Assembly (NCBI GenBank): GCA_001725945.1
Contig: LRMT01000066.1
Coordinates: 34,846 to 98,845, forward strand
Reading direction: 5' to 3'
From: Cupriavidus sp. UYMMa02A
GTDB taxonomy: Bacteria; Pseudomonadota; Gammaproteobacteria; Burkholderiales; Burkholderiaceae
Length of the DNA stretch: 64,000 nt
Position 1 is the first letter of the stretch; each line of letters begins with the position of its first letter. Both the position numbers and the translations under genes were made by a program. This document shows, one piece after another, positions 41,355-51,617 of this stretch. Under the pieces are notes generated by a model. That model saw only the letters and a list, made by a program, of their open reading frames with translations. It was not told the origin of the DNA and did not search any database.

Positions 41355-42539
41355 TCAGATGCGCTCGAAGATAGCGGCGATACCCTGGCCGCCGCCGATG
41401 CACATCGTCACCAGTGCGTAGCGACCCTGCACGCGCTGCAGCTCGTACAGCGCCTTGACCGTGATCAGTGCGCCGGTGGCGCCGATCGGGTGGCCAAGCG
41501 AAATGCCCGAGCCGTTCGGATTGACCTTGGCAGGATCCAGGCCCAGCGCCTTGGTCACCGCGCAAGCCTGCGCCGCGAACGCTTCGTTGGCTTCGATCAC
41601 GTCCAGGTCGGATACCGACAGTCCGGCACGCTCCAGCGCCTTCTTCGTGGCCGGGACCGGGCCGATGCCCATGGTCTTCGGGTCCACGCCGGCGTGGCCG
41701 TACGACACCAGGCGTGCCAGCGGCTTCAGGCCACGGCGCTCGGCTTCGGCGCGCTCCATCAGCACGACCGCGGCAGCGGCATCGTTCAGCCCGGACGCAT
41801 TGCCCGCCGTCACCGTGCCGTTTTCCTTGACGAAGACCGGCTTGAGCTTGGTCATGTCGTCAATCGTGGCGTCGTGGCGCACGTGCTCGTCGGTGTCGAA
41901 ACTCACTTCGCCCTTGCGGCTCTTGAGCGTCACCGGAACGATCTGGTCTTTGAAGTAGCCAGCCTTGATGGCAGCCGAAGCGCGGCGGTGCGACTCCAGC
42001 GCGGCCTCGTCCTGCTGGCTGCGCGAGATGTCATATTCCTTGGCCACGTTCTCGGCCGTGACACCCATGTGGATGCGGTGGAACGGGTCATGCAGCGCGC
42101 CAAGCATCATGTCGACCATCGTGGCGTCGCCCATGCGTGCGCCCCAGCGGGCTGCGGGTGCCAGGTACGGCGCGCGGCTCATGCTTTCCGCACCGCCGCC
42201 GATGGCAATGTCCGTATCGCCGAGCAGGATGGTCTGCGCGGCGCTGACGATCGCCTGCAGGCCCGAGCCGCACAGGCGGTTGACGGTCAGCGCGGGCGCG
42301 TTGGTCGAGACGCCGCCATTGACGGCCGCGACGCGACTCAGGTACATGTCGCGCGGCTCGGTCTGGATCACATTGCCGAATACGACATGGCCGACATCGT
42401 CGCCCGACACCTGGGCGCGGGCCAGAGCCTCGCGCACCACCAGTGCGCCCATATCGGTGGGAGCCATATCCTTCAGGCTGCCGCCAAAGGTCCCGATGGC
42501 CGTACGAACGCCACTCACTACCACGACTTCACGCGTCAT
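41355..42539 (-). CDS. bktB: Beta-ketothiolase BktB
   Basis: Acetyl-CoA acyltransferase of 394 aa with broad chain-length range, known in Cupriavidus necator for making 3-ketovaleryl-CoA for PHBV. Catalytic Cys is in NRLCGSGLQAIVSAA, His in ISLGHPIGATGA and the second Cys in MCIGGGQGIA. The N-terminus MTREVVVVSGVRTAIGTFGG is that of BktB, differing from C. necator at scattered positions. GGAGACGAGAC lies before the ATG. It lies 2.9 kb from phaR on the same strand. Intact. Confidence 0.95.
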   Translation of the reverse strand: MTREVVVVSGVRTAIGTFGGSLKDMAPTDMGALVVREALARAQVSGDDVGHVVFGNVIQTEPRDMYLSRVAAVNGGVSTNAPALTVNRLCGSGLQAIVSAAQTILLGDTDIAIGGGAESMSRAPYLAPAARWGARMGDATMVDMMLGALHDPFHRIHMGVTAENVAKEYDISRSQQDEAALESHRRASAAIKAGYFKDQIVPVTLKSRKGEVSFDTDEHVRHDATIDDMTKLKPVFVKENGTVTAGNASGLNDAAAAVVLMERAEAERRGLKPLARLVSYGHAGVDPKTMGIGPVPATKKALERAGLSVSDLDVIEANEAFAAQACAVTKALGLDPAKVNPNGSGISLGHPIGATGALITVKALYELQRVQGRYALVTMCIGGGQGIAAIFERI

Positions 42540-42640
42540 GTCTCGTCTCCATGAGGTTATGTTGCGGTGCACAGTATAACGGCATCGCGAGGGAATCGAA
42601 CGATCGTACTTTTACCTAAGGGCAGCAGGCGCCAGTTGGA

Positions 42641-43998
42641 TCAGACTTCGCCCCAGAGGTCGTGACCATCGGCGCCAGTAATCTTTACCTGGACGAAGTC
42701 GCCGGCGCGATAGCGCTGCGATGGCTTGGCCGGCGCCGCAATATAGACCAGCCCGTCGATTTCCGGTGCGTCGGCGACGAGCGGCCGATGCCGCCGTCCT
42801 GGTTCACCTCGTCCACCAGCACGCGCAGGGTCTGGCCGACCTTGCGCTGCAGGCGGCGGGCGGAAACCTCCTCGGCCACTTCCATGAAGCGCGCACGGCG
42901 TTCCTCGCGGACTTCATCCGGCAGCGCGCCAGCCAGGTCGTTGGCCGTGGCGCCTTCCACCGGCGAATAGGCAAAGCAGCCAACGCGGTCCAGCTCGGCC
43001 TCGGCGATGAAATCCAGCAGGGTCTGGAACTCGGCCTCGGTTTCGCCGGGGAAGCCGGCGATAAAGGTGCTGCGGATCGTCAGGTCCGGGCAAACCTCGC
43101 GCCAGGCGCGAATGCGGTCCAGCGTCTTCTCGGCATTGGCCGGGCGCTTCATGCGCTTGAGCACGTCCGGATGCGCGTGCTGCAGCGGCACGTCCAGGTA
43201 GGGCAGCACGTGTCCGCCGTTCATCAGCGGGATGATCTCATCGACGTGCGGGTACGGGTATACGTAGTGCAGGCGCACCCACGCGCCGTACTGGGCCGCC
43301 AGTTCACCCAGCGCGCCCACCAGCTCGGTCATGCGTGTCTTGAGCGGACGGCCATTCCAGAAGCCGGTGCGATACTTCACGTCAACGCCATAGGCGCTCG
43401 TGTCCTGCGAGATCACCAGCAGTTCCTTGACGCCGGCCTTGAACAGGTTCTCCGCTTCAAGCATGACCTCGGCCACCGGACGCGACACCAGGTCGCCGCG
43501 CATCGACGGGATGATGCAGAACGAGCAGCGATGGTTGCAGCCTTCGGAAATCTTCAGGTAGGCGTAGTGCTTGGGCGTGAGCTTGATGCCGGCCGCCGGC
43601 ACCAGGTCTGTGAACGGGTCATGCGGCTTTGGCAGGTGAGTGTGCACCGCCTGCATCACTTCGCCCAGCGCGTGCGGGCCGGTCACGGCCAGCACCTTCG
43701 GGTGCACGGACGAGACGATGTCATGCCCCGCGGCGTCCTTCTTGGCACCGAGGCAGCCGGTCACGATGACCTTGCCGTTTTCGGTCAGCGCCTCACCAAT
43801 GGCGTCCAGGCTCTCCTGCACCGCCTCGTCGATAAAGCCGCAAGTATTGACCACCACCAGGTCAGCCCCGTCATAGGTGCCGCTGATGGCGTAACCCTCG
43901 GCGCGCAGCTGGGTAATGATCTGCTCGGAGTCGACCAAGGCCTTGGGACAGCCAAGCGAAACGAAGCCCACGCGCGGACTTTGGTCTTTCTGGGTCAT
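42641..43998 (-). CDS. rimO: Ribosomal protein S12 methylthiotransferase RimO (one frameshift)
   Basis: Radical-SAM enzyme of about 452 aa that beta-methylthiolates Asp of ribosomal protein S12. The UPF0004 domain ([32 protein letters not shown]) is followed by the radical SAM CxxxCxxC motif [10 protein letters not shown] and a TRAM domain. The frame breaks near 42788 (tcGGcc lost one G), and repair moves the stop to 42641 (ending GHDLWGEV). ATG at 43998 gives [17 protein letters not shown]; a GTG at 44019 is an alternative. Confidence 0.93.
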
Positions 43999-44178
43999 TG
44001 ATTCTGAAGGATTTTTCACGGGGAATGCGAATGTGGGGCAAGCGGGGCGGAGTATATCGGGTTATCCCGACGGATGTCGGGCAAGGCCGCCAAGGCTGCA
44101 AGGAACCCCGTATTTTAACCGTTTGCCGTCGTCAAACGCGCCTGAGGCTACACACGGCAGGACAGACCGCCCATGGCC

Positions 44179-45152
44179 CTATGCCGGGGCAAGTCCAGGC
44201 GTGCCGTCGGAGGCACCCTGCAGCACTTGCGCGATTTGCGCCGAATCGTGGATTCTCCGGATGGCTTCGTGCAACGCCACGGCTTGCGGCCAGGTCCGCT
44301 TGAGATAGCTGAGCCACAATTTCACCCGTCCGTGCTCATGACAGGAGGCGATCCGGTCATGCAGCTTCCTGAGGTAAGCCGCGATCTGCTGCAGCACCAG
44401 CGGCCATTCCGCGTCCGACGGCGTGCTGTCCATGAGCCCGCGGATGCGCAGTGCCAGAAACGGATCAGAGACCGCGCCCCGGCCAATCATCACATCGGCG
44501 CAGCCACTGACTGCGCGGCAACGCTCCCAATCGGCAACGGACCAGACTTCGCCGTTGGCAATGACGGGTATGTCGACAGTGTCCGCGATGCGTGCGATCC
44601 ATTCCCAGTGCGCCGGCGGCCGGTAGCCGTGGTCGCGCGTGCGGGCATGCACGACCAGCGACGCCGCCCCACCCTCCGCCAGCGCCGTGGCGCAATCGAG
44701 CGCCAGTGCGGTATCCGATACGCCCAGTCGCATCTTGGCGGTGACGGCAATATGTGACGGAACCGCTGCCCGCACCGCGGAAACGATGCCGTGCAATTGC
44801 TCGGGATGCGCCAGCAGCATCGCACCGCCGCCGTGGCGGTTGACGACCTTGGCCGGACAACCGAAGTTCAGGTCGATACCATGCGGCGACAGGGTCGCGG
44901 CATAGGCCGCATTGCGCGCCACCCACGCTGGGTCACTGCCGAGCAACTGGATCACCATCGGCGTGCCGCTCGGCGTATGGCCGCCCTGCTGGATCTCAGG
45001 GGTATCCCGCTTGTAGACGCGCCCCGGAAGCAGCGAGCCCGTCACCCGGACGAACTCGGACACGCAGCCGTCGTAGCCCCCCGGGCCCGTCAGCACATCG
45101 CGCATCACATGGTCGGCGAGCCCTCCATCGGGGCGAGGAAAAGCCGGCTCAT
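44179..45152 (-). CDS. dusC: tRNA-dihydrouridine(16) synthase DusC (one frameshift)
   Basis: FMN-dependent reductase of about 324 aa making dihydrouridine at tRNA position 16. After repair of a break near 45122 (GGGG read as GGG) the N-terminus is MSRLFLAPMEGLADHVMRD. FMN and active-site blocks are IDLNFGCPAKVVNRHGGGA with catalytic Cys, VTAKMRLG, LVVHARTRDHGYRPPAHW and IPVIANGEVWS. Placed in DusC and not DusA/B by the GCPAK motif and the PAHWEW block. Gap 45153-45373 to phaR holds no gene. Confidence 0.92.
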
Positions 45153-45373
45153 GGGCAGGCCCGAGCCAGCGGCGATGCCCCGGGGTCAGGGGCAGTCAGA
45201 TTGGAACGGTGGAAGCTGGAAGGCATCGGGATATCGCGCTGCAGGCGAGTCCGCAAGATGAGCCGCCAGTTCAGAAGGGGCGCATTCTACCTGCTTGGGC
45301 GCCGCCTCGCAGAGCATCGGCATGGCGCGAGGGCGGCGAAGTGGCGGACCAGGTAGCCCGCCACGGGTACGTC

Positions 45374-45925
45374 TTACTTCTTGTCCGGCTGATTGAACGG
45401 GAACGTCCCGAACATGTTCTTCGCCTGGCTCTGCATTTGTTCCTGCATCTGCACGAACAGGTTCTTGCTCTGTTCGATGTAGTTGCTCATCATGCCTTGC
45501 ATCATCGGTCCCTGCATGTTCATGAACTGGGACCACATGTCGGGGCTGAAGGCTTCGCCGGAATACAGGCCCTTGGAGTTCTCCGCCAGCTTGTTCTGGA
45601 TATCGATGAAGGCCTGGATGTTCTTTTCCAGGTAGGTGCCCATCATGCCCTGCATGGCATGGCCGTAGAAGCGGATGATCTGGGACAGCATGGCACTGGA
45701 GAACATCGGCACGCCGCCGGTTTCCTCTTCGAGGATGATCTGCAGCAGGATGCTGCGCGTGAGTTCATCACCGGACTTGGCGTCGATGACCTTGAAGTCT
45801 TCGGAATCCATGACCAGCTGTTTGACGTCGGCCAGCGTGATGTAGGTGCTGGTCTGGGTGTCGTAGAGCCTGCGATTGGGGTATTTCTTGATCAGTCGCT
45901 CTGCGCCTTTCTTGCTCGTGGCCAT
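45374..45925 (-). CDS. phaR: PHB synthesis repressor PhaR
   Basis: DNA- and PHB-binding regulator of 183 aa that represses phasin genes and itself until PHB granules titrate it. The N-terminal PHB/PHA accumulation regulator DNA-binding domain is clear (RLIKKYPNRRLYDTQTSTYITLADVKQLV). The C-terminal half is Met/Gln-rich (MNMQGPMMQGMMSNYIEQSKN), matching the granule-binding repeats. Start at 45925 gives MATSKKGAERLIKKYPNRR. Intact, with its own 376-bp upstream region. Confidence 0.95.
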   Translation of the reverse strand: MATSKKGAERLIKKYPNRRLYDTQTSTYITLADVKQLVMDSEDFKVIDAKSGDELTRSILLQIILEEETGGVPMFSSAMLSQIIRFYGHAMQGMMGTYLEKNIQAFIDIQNKLAENSKGLYSGEAFSPDMWSQFMNMQGPMMQGMMSNYIEQSKNLFVQMQEQMQSQAKNMFGTFPFNQPDKK

Positions 45926-46301
45926 CGGTGCTCTGTCCTCTTGTCGTCGCTGATGGGCGCTGCTGCACCGCATGCGGTGCAGTGCGCAAACCGGTATGGC
46001 CGGGCCATCCTGGAAGGTCGTGAAAAGTTGCTATGTGCGCACTCGCCGGCGCTTTCGCCAAGTGCGTTATGGTCCTCGCCCCCGCGAAGTCCCGCACGTT
46101 GCACAACTGGGGTGCCGGCCTTGCCGCTGCCCTGATTCTATGCCCAACAAAGCACTAAGGAAAGACAGCGGGGTTAAGGAAAACCCGCACGCACAAATGA
46201 TTTGCGGGCCCCGAAGGGCCCGCAAACGGCGTTCGCAAAACGCTTGTGCACCGCGCTGGCTGCACCGCAAAAACGGTGCCCCGGCGCGCTGAGGCGGGGG
46301 G
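45926..46301. other. 376-bp region between phaB and phaR
   Basis: No gene seen. The right side holds the phaB terminator hairpin; the left side is the probable phaR promoter. On the minus strand CATAGAAT near 46140 resembles a -10 region. TGCAACGTGC near 46100 is TGC-rich, as reported PhaR sites are, but this is only suggestive. Confidence 0.5.
46201..46226 (-). terminator. Hairpin downstream of phaB
   Basis: Perfect 10-bp inverted repeat TTTGCGGGCC / GGCCCGCAAA with loop CCGAAG, about 75 bp past the phaB stop. It lacks a long T run but is the best termination or mRNA-end signal for phaCAB. Confidence 0.6.
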
Positions 46302-47042
46302 TCAGCCCATGTGCAGGCCGCCGTTCAGCGAGAAGTCCGCACCCGTGGAGAAGCCCGATTCTTCCGACGACAGCCATGCGCAAATAGACGCGATTTCCGC
46401 CGGCTCACCCAGGCGCTTGACCGGGATGGTACCGACGATCTTGTCCAGCACGTCCTGGCGGATGGACTTGACCATGTCAGTGGCAATATAGCCCGGCGAA
46501 ACGGTATTCACCGTCACGCCCTTGGTAGCGACTTCCTGTGCCAGCGCCATGGTGAAGCCGTGCAGGCCGGCCTTGGCCGTCGAATAGTTGGTCTGGCCGA
46601 ACTGGCCCTTTTGCCCGTTCACCGACGAGATATTGACGATGCGGCCCCAGCCACGATCGACCATGCCATCGATGACCTGCTTGGTCACGTTGAACAGCGA
46701 GGTCAGGTTGGTGTCGATCACCGCATCCCAGTCAGCGCGCGTCATCTTGCGAAACACCACGTCGCGCGTGATGCCCGCGTTGTTGATCAGCACATCGACC
46801 TCGCCGACTTCAGCCTTGACCTTGTCGAATGCGGCCTTGGTCGAGTCCCAGTCGGCCACGTTGCCCTCGGACGCAACGAAGTCGAAACCGAGCGCCTTCT
46901 GCTGCTCGATCCACCGCTCGCGACGCGGCGAGTTGGGGCCGCAGCCCGCCACCACGCGGAAGCCATCCTTGGCGAGACGTTGGCAGATCGCGGTTCCGAT
47001 GCCGCCCATGCCGCCGGTCACATATGCAATGCGCTGAGTCAT
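46302..47042 (-). CDS. phaB: Acetoacetyl-CoA reductase PhaB
   Basis: NADPH-dependent short-chain dehydrogenase of 246 aa reducing acetoacetyl-CoA to (R)-3-hydroxybutyryl-CoA. The Rossmann motif TGGMGGIGTAICQRL, NNAG box and catalytic Ser-Tyr-Lys (NISSVNGQKGQFGQTNYSTAKAG region) are present. The sequence reads as nearly the C. necator enzyme. AAGGAG precedes the ATG at 47042. Intact. Third gene of phaCAB, 72 bp after phaA. Confidence 0.97.
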   Translation of the reverse strand: MTQRIAYVTGGMGGIGTAICQRLAKDGFRVVAGCGPNSPRRERWIEQQKALGFDFVASEGNVADWDSTKAAFDKVKAEVGEVDVLINNAGITRDVVFRKMTRADWDAVIDTNLTSLFNVTKQVIDGMVDRGWGRIVNISSVNGQKGQFGQTNYSTAKAGLHGFTMALAQEVATKGVTVNTVSPGYIATDMVKSIRQDVLDKIVGTIPVKRLGEPAEIASICAWLSSEESGFSTGADFSLNGGLHMG

Positions 47043-47114
47043 GTCCACTCCTTGATTGGCTCTTCGTTATCTTCGCCTGGCCGCGCGAACTGCTGCACGG
47101 CCAGGTACACCCCA

Positions 47115-48296
47115 TTAGTTGCGTTCGACCGCCAGCGCCACACCCATGCCACCGCCGATGCACAGCGAGGCCAGGCCCTTCTTTGCATCGCGGCGCTTCA
47201 TTTCATGCAACAGCGTCACCAGGATGCGGCAGCCCGACGCGCCGATCGGGTGGCCGATGGCGATGGCACCGCCATTCACATTGACCTTGGAAGTGTCCCA
47301 GCCCATCTGCTGGTGCACGGCCAGTGCCTGCGCGGCGAATGCCTCGTTGATCTCCATCAGGTCCAGGTCGCCCACGCCCCAGCCCGCACGCGACAGACAG
47401 CGCTTGGATGCCGGCACCGGGCCCATGCCCATGACCTTCGGGTCCACGCCGGCATTGGCATAGGCCTTGATCGTGGCCAGCGGCGTCAGGCCCAGTTCCT
47501 TGGCCTTCGCGGCCGACATCACCACCACCGCGGCGGCGCCGTCATTGATGCCCGAGGCATTGGCAGCCGTCACCGTGCCGGCCTTGTCGAAGGCGGGCTT
47601 CAGGCCGGACATGTTGTCCAGCGTGGCGCCCTGGCGGACGAATTCATCCGTCTTGAAGGCCAACGGGTCGCCCTTGCGCTGGGGAATCAACACGGGGACG
47701 ATTTCCTCATCGAACTTGCCGGCCTTCTGCGCAGCTTCGGCCTTGTTCTGCGAGGCCACGGCGAACTCGTCCTGCGCTTCGCGCGTGATGCCGTATTCCT
47801 TGGCCACGTTCTCTGCGGTGATGCCCATGTGGTACTGGTTGTACACGTCCCACAGGCCGTCGACGATCATGGTGTCGACCAGCTTGGCGTCACCCATGCG
47901 GAAGCCGTCGCGCGAGCCCGGCAGCACGTGCGGCGCCGCGCTCATGTTCTCCTGTCCGCCAGCCACGACGATCTCGGCTTCGCCGGAAAGGATGGCGTTG
48001 GCGGCCAGCATCACGGCCTTCAGGCCGGATCCGCACACCTTGTTGATGGTCATGGCGGGCACCGACGCGGGCAGGCCCGCCTTGATGGATGCCTGGCGCG
48101 CCGGGTTCTGGCCCGAGCCGGCCGTCAGTACCTGGCCCATGATCACTTCGCTGACCTGGTCCGGCTTTACGCCTGCGCGCTCCAGTGCAGCCTTGATGGC
48201 AATCGCGCCCAGTTCCGGGGCGGGGATTTTCGCGAGCGAGCCGCCAAATTTGCCTACGGCCGTACGGGCGGCGGAAACGATGACGATGTCGGTCAT
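47115..48296 (-). CDS. phaA: Acetyl-CoA acetyltransferase PhaA
   Basis: Biosynthetic thiolase of 393 aa condensing two acetyl-CoA. Catalytic Cys in [15 protein letters not shown], His in [12 protein letters not shown] and second Cys in [12 protein letters not shown]-terminus [26 protein letters not shown] precedes the ATG. It follows phaC by 71 bp and is a clear paralogue of bktB in this window. Intact. Confidence 0.97.
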   Translation of the reverse strand: MTDIVIVSAARTAVGKFGGSLAKIPAPELGAIAIKAALERAGVKPDQVSEVIMGQVLTAGSGQNPARQASIKAGLPASVPAMTINKVCGSGLKAVMLAANAILSGEAEIVVAGGQENMSAAPHVLPGSRDGFRMGDAKLVDTMIVDGLWDVYNQYHMGITAENVAKEYGITREAQDEFAVASQNKAEAAQKAGKFDEEIVPVLIPQRKGDPLAFKTDEFVRQGATLDNMSGLKPAFDKAGTVTAANASGINDGAAAVVVMSAAKAKELGLTPLATIKAYANAGVDPKVMGMGPVPASKRCLSRAGWGVGDLDLMEINEAFAAQALAVHQQMGWDTSKVNVNGGAIAIGHPIGASGCRILVTLLHEMKRRDAKKGLASLCIGGGMGVALAVERN

Positions 48297-48367
48297 TTGC
48301 AGTCCTCTCAAGGGGTATCTCAGGGGGTCGACGGGCAGGTCCCGAACACCGGGACCTGCCGCAAGAG

Positions 48368-50157
48368 TCATGCCTTGGCCTTGACGTAACGGCCGGGCGC
48401 GGGTTCGATGGCGGCAAAGCGGGCGTTGCCATAGCCGGTCGGCGCGGCGCGCTTGGCGCCTGCCTGCTTGCCGAGCCATGCCATCCAGTCCGGCCACCAG
48501 CTGCCACGGTGCTCCTCGGCACCGGCGAGCCAGTCGTGCGCCGAGGCCGGCAGCGCATCATTGGTCCAGTGGCTGCGCTTGTTCTTGGCCGGCGGATTGA
48601 TGACGCCGGCAATGTGGCCGGATGCGCCGAGCACGAAACGCAGCTTGTTGTTGAGCAAGGCGGTCGACGAATACGCGGCCGTCCATGGCACGATATGGTC
48701 TTCGCGCGAGCCGTAGATATAGGTCGGCACGTCGATGGCGCCGAGGTCCACCGGCTCATTGCAGACGGTCAGCTTGCCCGGCACCTTCAGCTCGTCCTGC
48801 AGATAGGTGTGGCGCAGGTACCAGCAATACCACGGCCCCGGCAGGTTGGTCGCGTCGCCGTTCCAGAACAGCAGGTCGAACGGCACCGGCGTGTTGCCCT
48901 TCAGATAATTGTCGACCACGTAGTTCCAGACCAGGTCGTTCGGACGCAGGAACGAGAACGTATTGGCCAATTCCACGCCGCGCAGCAGGCCGCAGGGCGC
49001 ACCCGAGGTGCCGCCGAGCGTTGCTTCGCGCAACTGGACGTGGGATCGTCGACGAATAGGTCAAGGATGCCGGTATCCGAAAATCGAGCAGCGTGGTCAG
49101 CAGCGTCAGGCTGGCCGCCGGGTGTTCGCCGCGCGACGCCAGCACCGCGAGCGCGGTCGAAAGGATCGTGCCGCCCACGCAGAAGCCGAGTACGTTGATC
49201 TTGTCCTCACCGCTGATGTCGCGCGCCACTTCGATGGCGCGGATGGCCGCGTGCTCGATGTAGTCGTCCCACGTCCGCTCGGCCATGGAGGCGTCGGGAT
49301 TGCGCCACGACACCAGAAAACCGTATGCCCCTGCTCCACCGCATGCCGCACCAGGGAGCTTTCCGGCTGCAGGTCCAGGATGTAGAACTTGTTGATGCAA
49401 GGCGGCACCAGCAGCAACGGACGCGCATAGACCTTGTCGGTCAGCGGCTTGTATTGCAGCAGCTGGAAGAATTCGTTTTCATAGACGACCGCGCCTTCGG
49501 TGGCCGCCACGTTGCGGCCAACCTCGAATGCCGTCTCGTCGGTCTGCGAGATCTTGCCGCGGGTCAGGTCCTCGAGCATGTTGCGCACACCGGCGCGCAA
49601 CGATTCGCCGCCCGACTCGATCAGGCGATTCTGCGCGTCGGGGTTGGTGGCGAGGAAATTGGCCGGTGACATCGCGTCGACCCATTGCGACACCGCGAAG
49701 CGGATGCGCTGGCGGGTCTGGGATCCGCCTCGACCGCCTCGGCCATCTCCGTCAGGACGCGCGCATTGAGCAGGTAGAACGCCGCGGTGTAGCGATACGG
49801 CGCGTTCTTGTGCCAGGCATCGCTTGCAAAGCGGCGGTCATGCAGATTGCCTGCAGACTCGATATCCCCTTGCGCAAGGCCACGCCACAATTCGGCAAAG
49901 TCGCGCATGTAGCGCTGCTGGATTTCCGCGAGCTGGGCCGAGTCGATCTTGACACCTGCCAGCGGACTGGCCGTGAACGCCTCAAATCCGGGGAACCCCG
50001 GGAACCCCGAGGGAATCGCCGTGCCGTTGCCCTCAGGGCCTTGCCACTGACGGGACCACTCCAGCCAAGTTGCTGGATCCAATGGCCCCGGCGGGAGCTT
50101 GAACGGTTGGGACTTGCCTTCCGAAGTGGAAGCTGCCGCACCTTTGCCGGTCGCCAT
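48368..50157 (-). CDS. phaC: Class I polyhydroxyalkanoate synthase PhaC (four frameshifts)
   Basis: Granule-bound polymerase of about 597 aa joining 3-hydroxybutyryl-CoA units. The catalytic triad is visible: Cys in the lipase-like box LGFCVGGTI, Asp in [11 protein letters not shown] and His in [13 protein letters not shown]. The N-terminus [20 protein letters not shown] is that of Cupriavidus PhaC1, with a short Gly/Phe/Pro insertion ([12 protein letters not shown]) making it slightly longer than the 589-aa C. necator enzyme. Breaks lie near 49722 (CCCC), 49318 (CC), 49083 (T run) and 49050 (CCCC), each one base short. It heads phaCAB. Confidence 0.96.
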
Positions 50158-50568
50158 GATGTAATTGTCTCTCTGCCATCACTATGTCAGACCGGCTCCC
50201 GGGACATTGCCCTGGCCGGCACTTATGCATCTGGAGACGCAATCCGGATGGACCTGGCGCCATGCCCCGGACAGGGCCGCCCAAGTTGCCGCATGCAGCA
50301 TCCCTTCCATCTGGATAACGCCCCTGTCCGGCATGCACCGCTGGCTGGCCGCTGCCTGGCTGGCAGTGCCTGCGGTATGCTTGCCGGCAAAAAACAAACG
50401 AATCTACGAGGGATTCCGCAACATTCGAGGTCATTGTTGCCTTGCAATGTACGCGCTGTCAATGCGGAAAACCGCATCGGCGTACTCGCCCCGTAAACCT
50501 ACCTTGCGGTAAGGTGCCACGCGGCCAATCACCGGCGCACAAGGCTAACCGCGAAGGATGAAAGTTTC
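50158..50568. other. Long phaC leader and divergent promoter region
   Basis: 411 bp without a credible gene. It holds the phaC promoter at 50433-50462 and, below it, a 5' leader of roughly 270 nt ending in AGAGAGACAATTACATC before the ATG. The upper part must also hold the promoter of the small membrane protein at 50569. Confidence 0.65.
50433..50462 (-). promoter_or_regulatory. phaCAB promoter
   Basis: On the minus strand TTGACA (50462-50457) and AACAAT (50438-50433) are spaced by 18 bp, the arrangement I recall for the C. necator phaC1 promoter. The spacer contains TTGCAAGGCAA, a short inverted arrangement that could bind a regulator. Confidence 0.75.
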
Positions 50569-50802
50569 ATGTACATCGTTGCCATTGGATGGCTCTACGT
50601 AGCATTGATGATGGCGATCACCGAGCACAACGTCGTTGCCGGTGTCGCCACGTTCCTGCTTTATGGGGCAGCGCCTGTGGCGCTGGTGCTCTACATCATG
50701 GGAACGCCCGGCAGGCGGCAACGCCGCAAGGCGGAGGAAGCGCGCGCAGAGCGCGCGCACGAAGAGGGAAATGCCGGGCCGGGCGAAGGCGGACAGCCCT
50801 GA
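50569..50802 (+). CDS. Small membrane protein of unknown function divergent from phaC
   Basis: 77 aa with two hydrophobic segments (IVAIGWLYVALMMAI and VAGVATFLLYGAAPVALVLYIM) and a charged Arg/Glu-rich C-terminal tail (GRRQRRKAEEARAERAHEEG). Predicted as a hairpin inner-membrane protein with the tail in the cytoplasm. GAAGGA lies about 10 nt before the ATG. No family name is recognised. Its stop faces pgeF. Confidence 0.7.
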   Translation: MYIVAIGWLYVALMMAITEHNVVAGVATFLLYGAAPVALVLYIMGTPGRRQRRKAEEARAERAHEEGNAGPGEGGQP

Positions 50803-50818
50803 GATGCCCTCAGCCGGC

Positions 50819-51617
50819 TCAGCTTGCCAGCCAGATGAGGCTGGCCATGCGGCCCGTCACGCCGTCGCGCCGGTACGAATAGAACCGCTCGGGATCGGAT
50901 ACGGTGCAGGCATCACCGCCGAAGACGTCGGTGCAGCCGGCACGGGCCAGGCGCGTGCGGGCCAGCGCGTAGATGTCGGCCATGTACTTGCCTGCGGCGC
51001 CAGGCCGGAACGCTGCCTCCACCGCCCCGTGCTCGCCGGCGCGGGCCTGTGCCAGGAAGGCTTCACGGACTTCCGCGCCGACCTCGAACGCATCGGGGCC
51101 GATGGCGGGACCCAGCCATGCGAGCCAGCGCGACGACGGCTTGCCGCTTGCAGCCTGCATGCGCGCCAGCGCGGCTTCGATCACGCCATTGCACAGGCCG
51201 CGCCATCCCGCGTGCGCGGCGCCGACAACGGTCCCCTGCGCATCGCAAAGCAGGACCGGAAGACAGTCCGCCGTCATCACGGCACATACCTGTCCGGGCA
51301 CGACGGCCAGGCTCGCATCGGCACGCGGCGGCACCGCCTCCGGTTCCGCGAGAGGGTCCACCGTCGCCACAGCGCAGCCGTGCACCTGCTCGAGCCACAA
51401 CGGCACGGCAGGCAGATGCGCTGCCAGGCGCGCACGGTTCTCCGCCACATGCAGCGGGTCATCACCGACATGGCGTGCCGAGGTTGAGGCCGCCCGGCGC
51501 GCCGCCGTCCAGGCCGTATGCGCCACGGCTCACGCCGCCCGCACGCGTGGTGGACAACGCGCGCACCGCGGCAGGTGCCGGCCACTCGGGCCGCAGCCAC
51601 TCGGTGTCAGTCGTCAT
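50819..51617 (-). CDS. pgeF: Peptidoglycan editing factor / purine nucleoside phosphorylase PgeF (YfiH) (one frameshift)
   Basis: Multicopper polyphenol oxidase (laccase-domain) family protein of about 265 aa. Members phosphorolyse adenosine and related nucleosides; in E. coli the homologue YfiH prevents misincorporation of Ser in peptidoglycan precursors. Conserved metal-site blocks are [26 protein letters not shown] and [17 protein letters not shown]. An indel near 51478 separates the N-terminus [15 protein letters not shown] from [15 protein letters not shown]. It overlaps the end of rluD by 11 bp. Confidence 0.88.

Noticed and set aside
45341..45364. GTGGCGG / CCGCCAC hairpin as the phaR terminator.
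   Set aside because: It is short, has no T run on the minus strand, and partly abuts the phaR stop, so support is too weak for a feature.
46311..48389. A 692-codon open frame on the plus strand opposite phaB and phaA.
   Set aside because: It is the GC-rich shadow of two intact, well-conserved genes on the minus strand, and its translation is His/Arg/Gln-rich without any domain.
48368..50157. phaC as a pseudogene.
   Set aside because: All four breaks are one-base losses in C or T runs, the catalytic triad is intact, and phaA, phaB, phaR and the promoter are preserved; sequence error is simpler.
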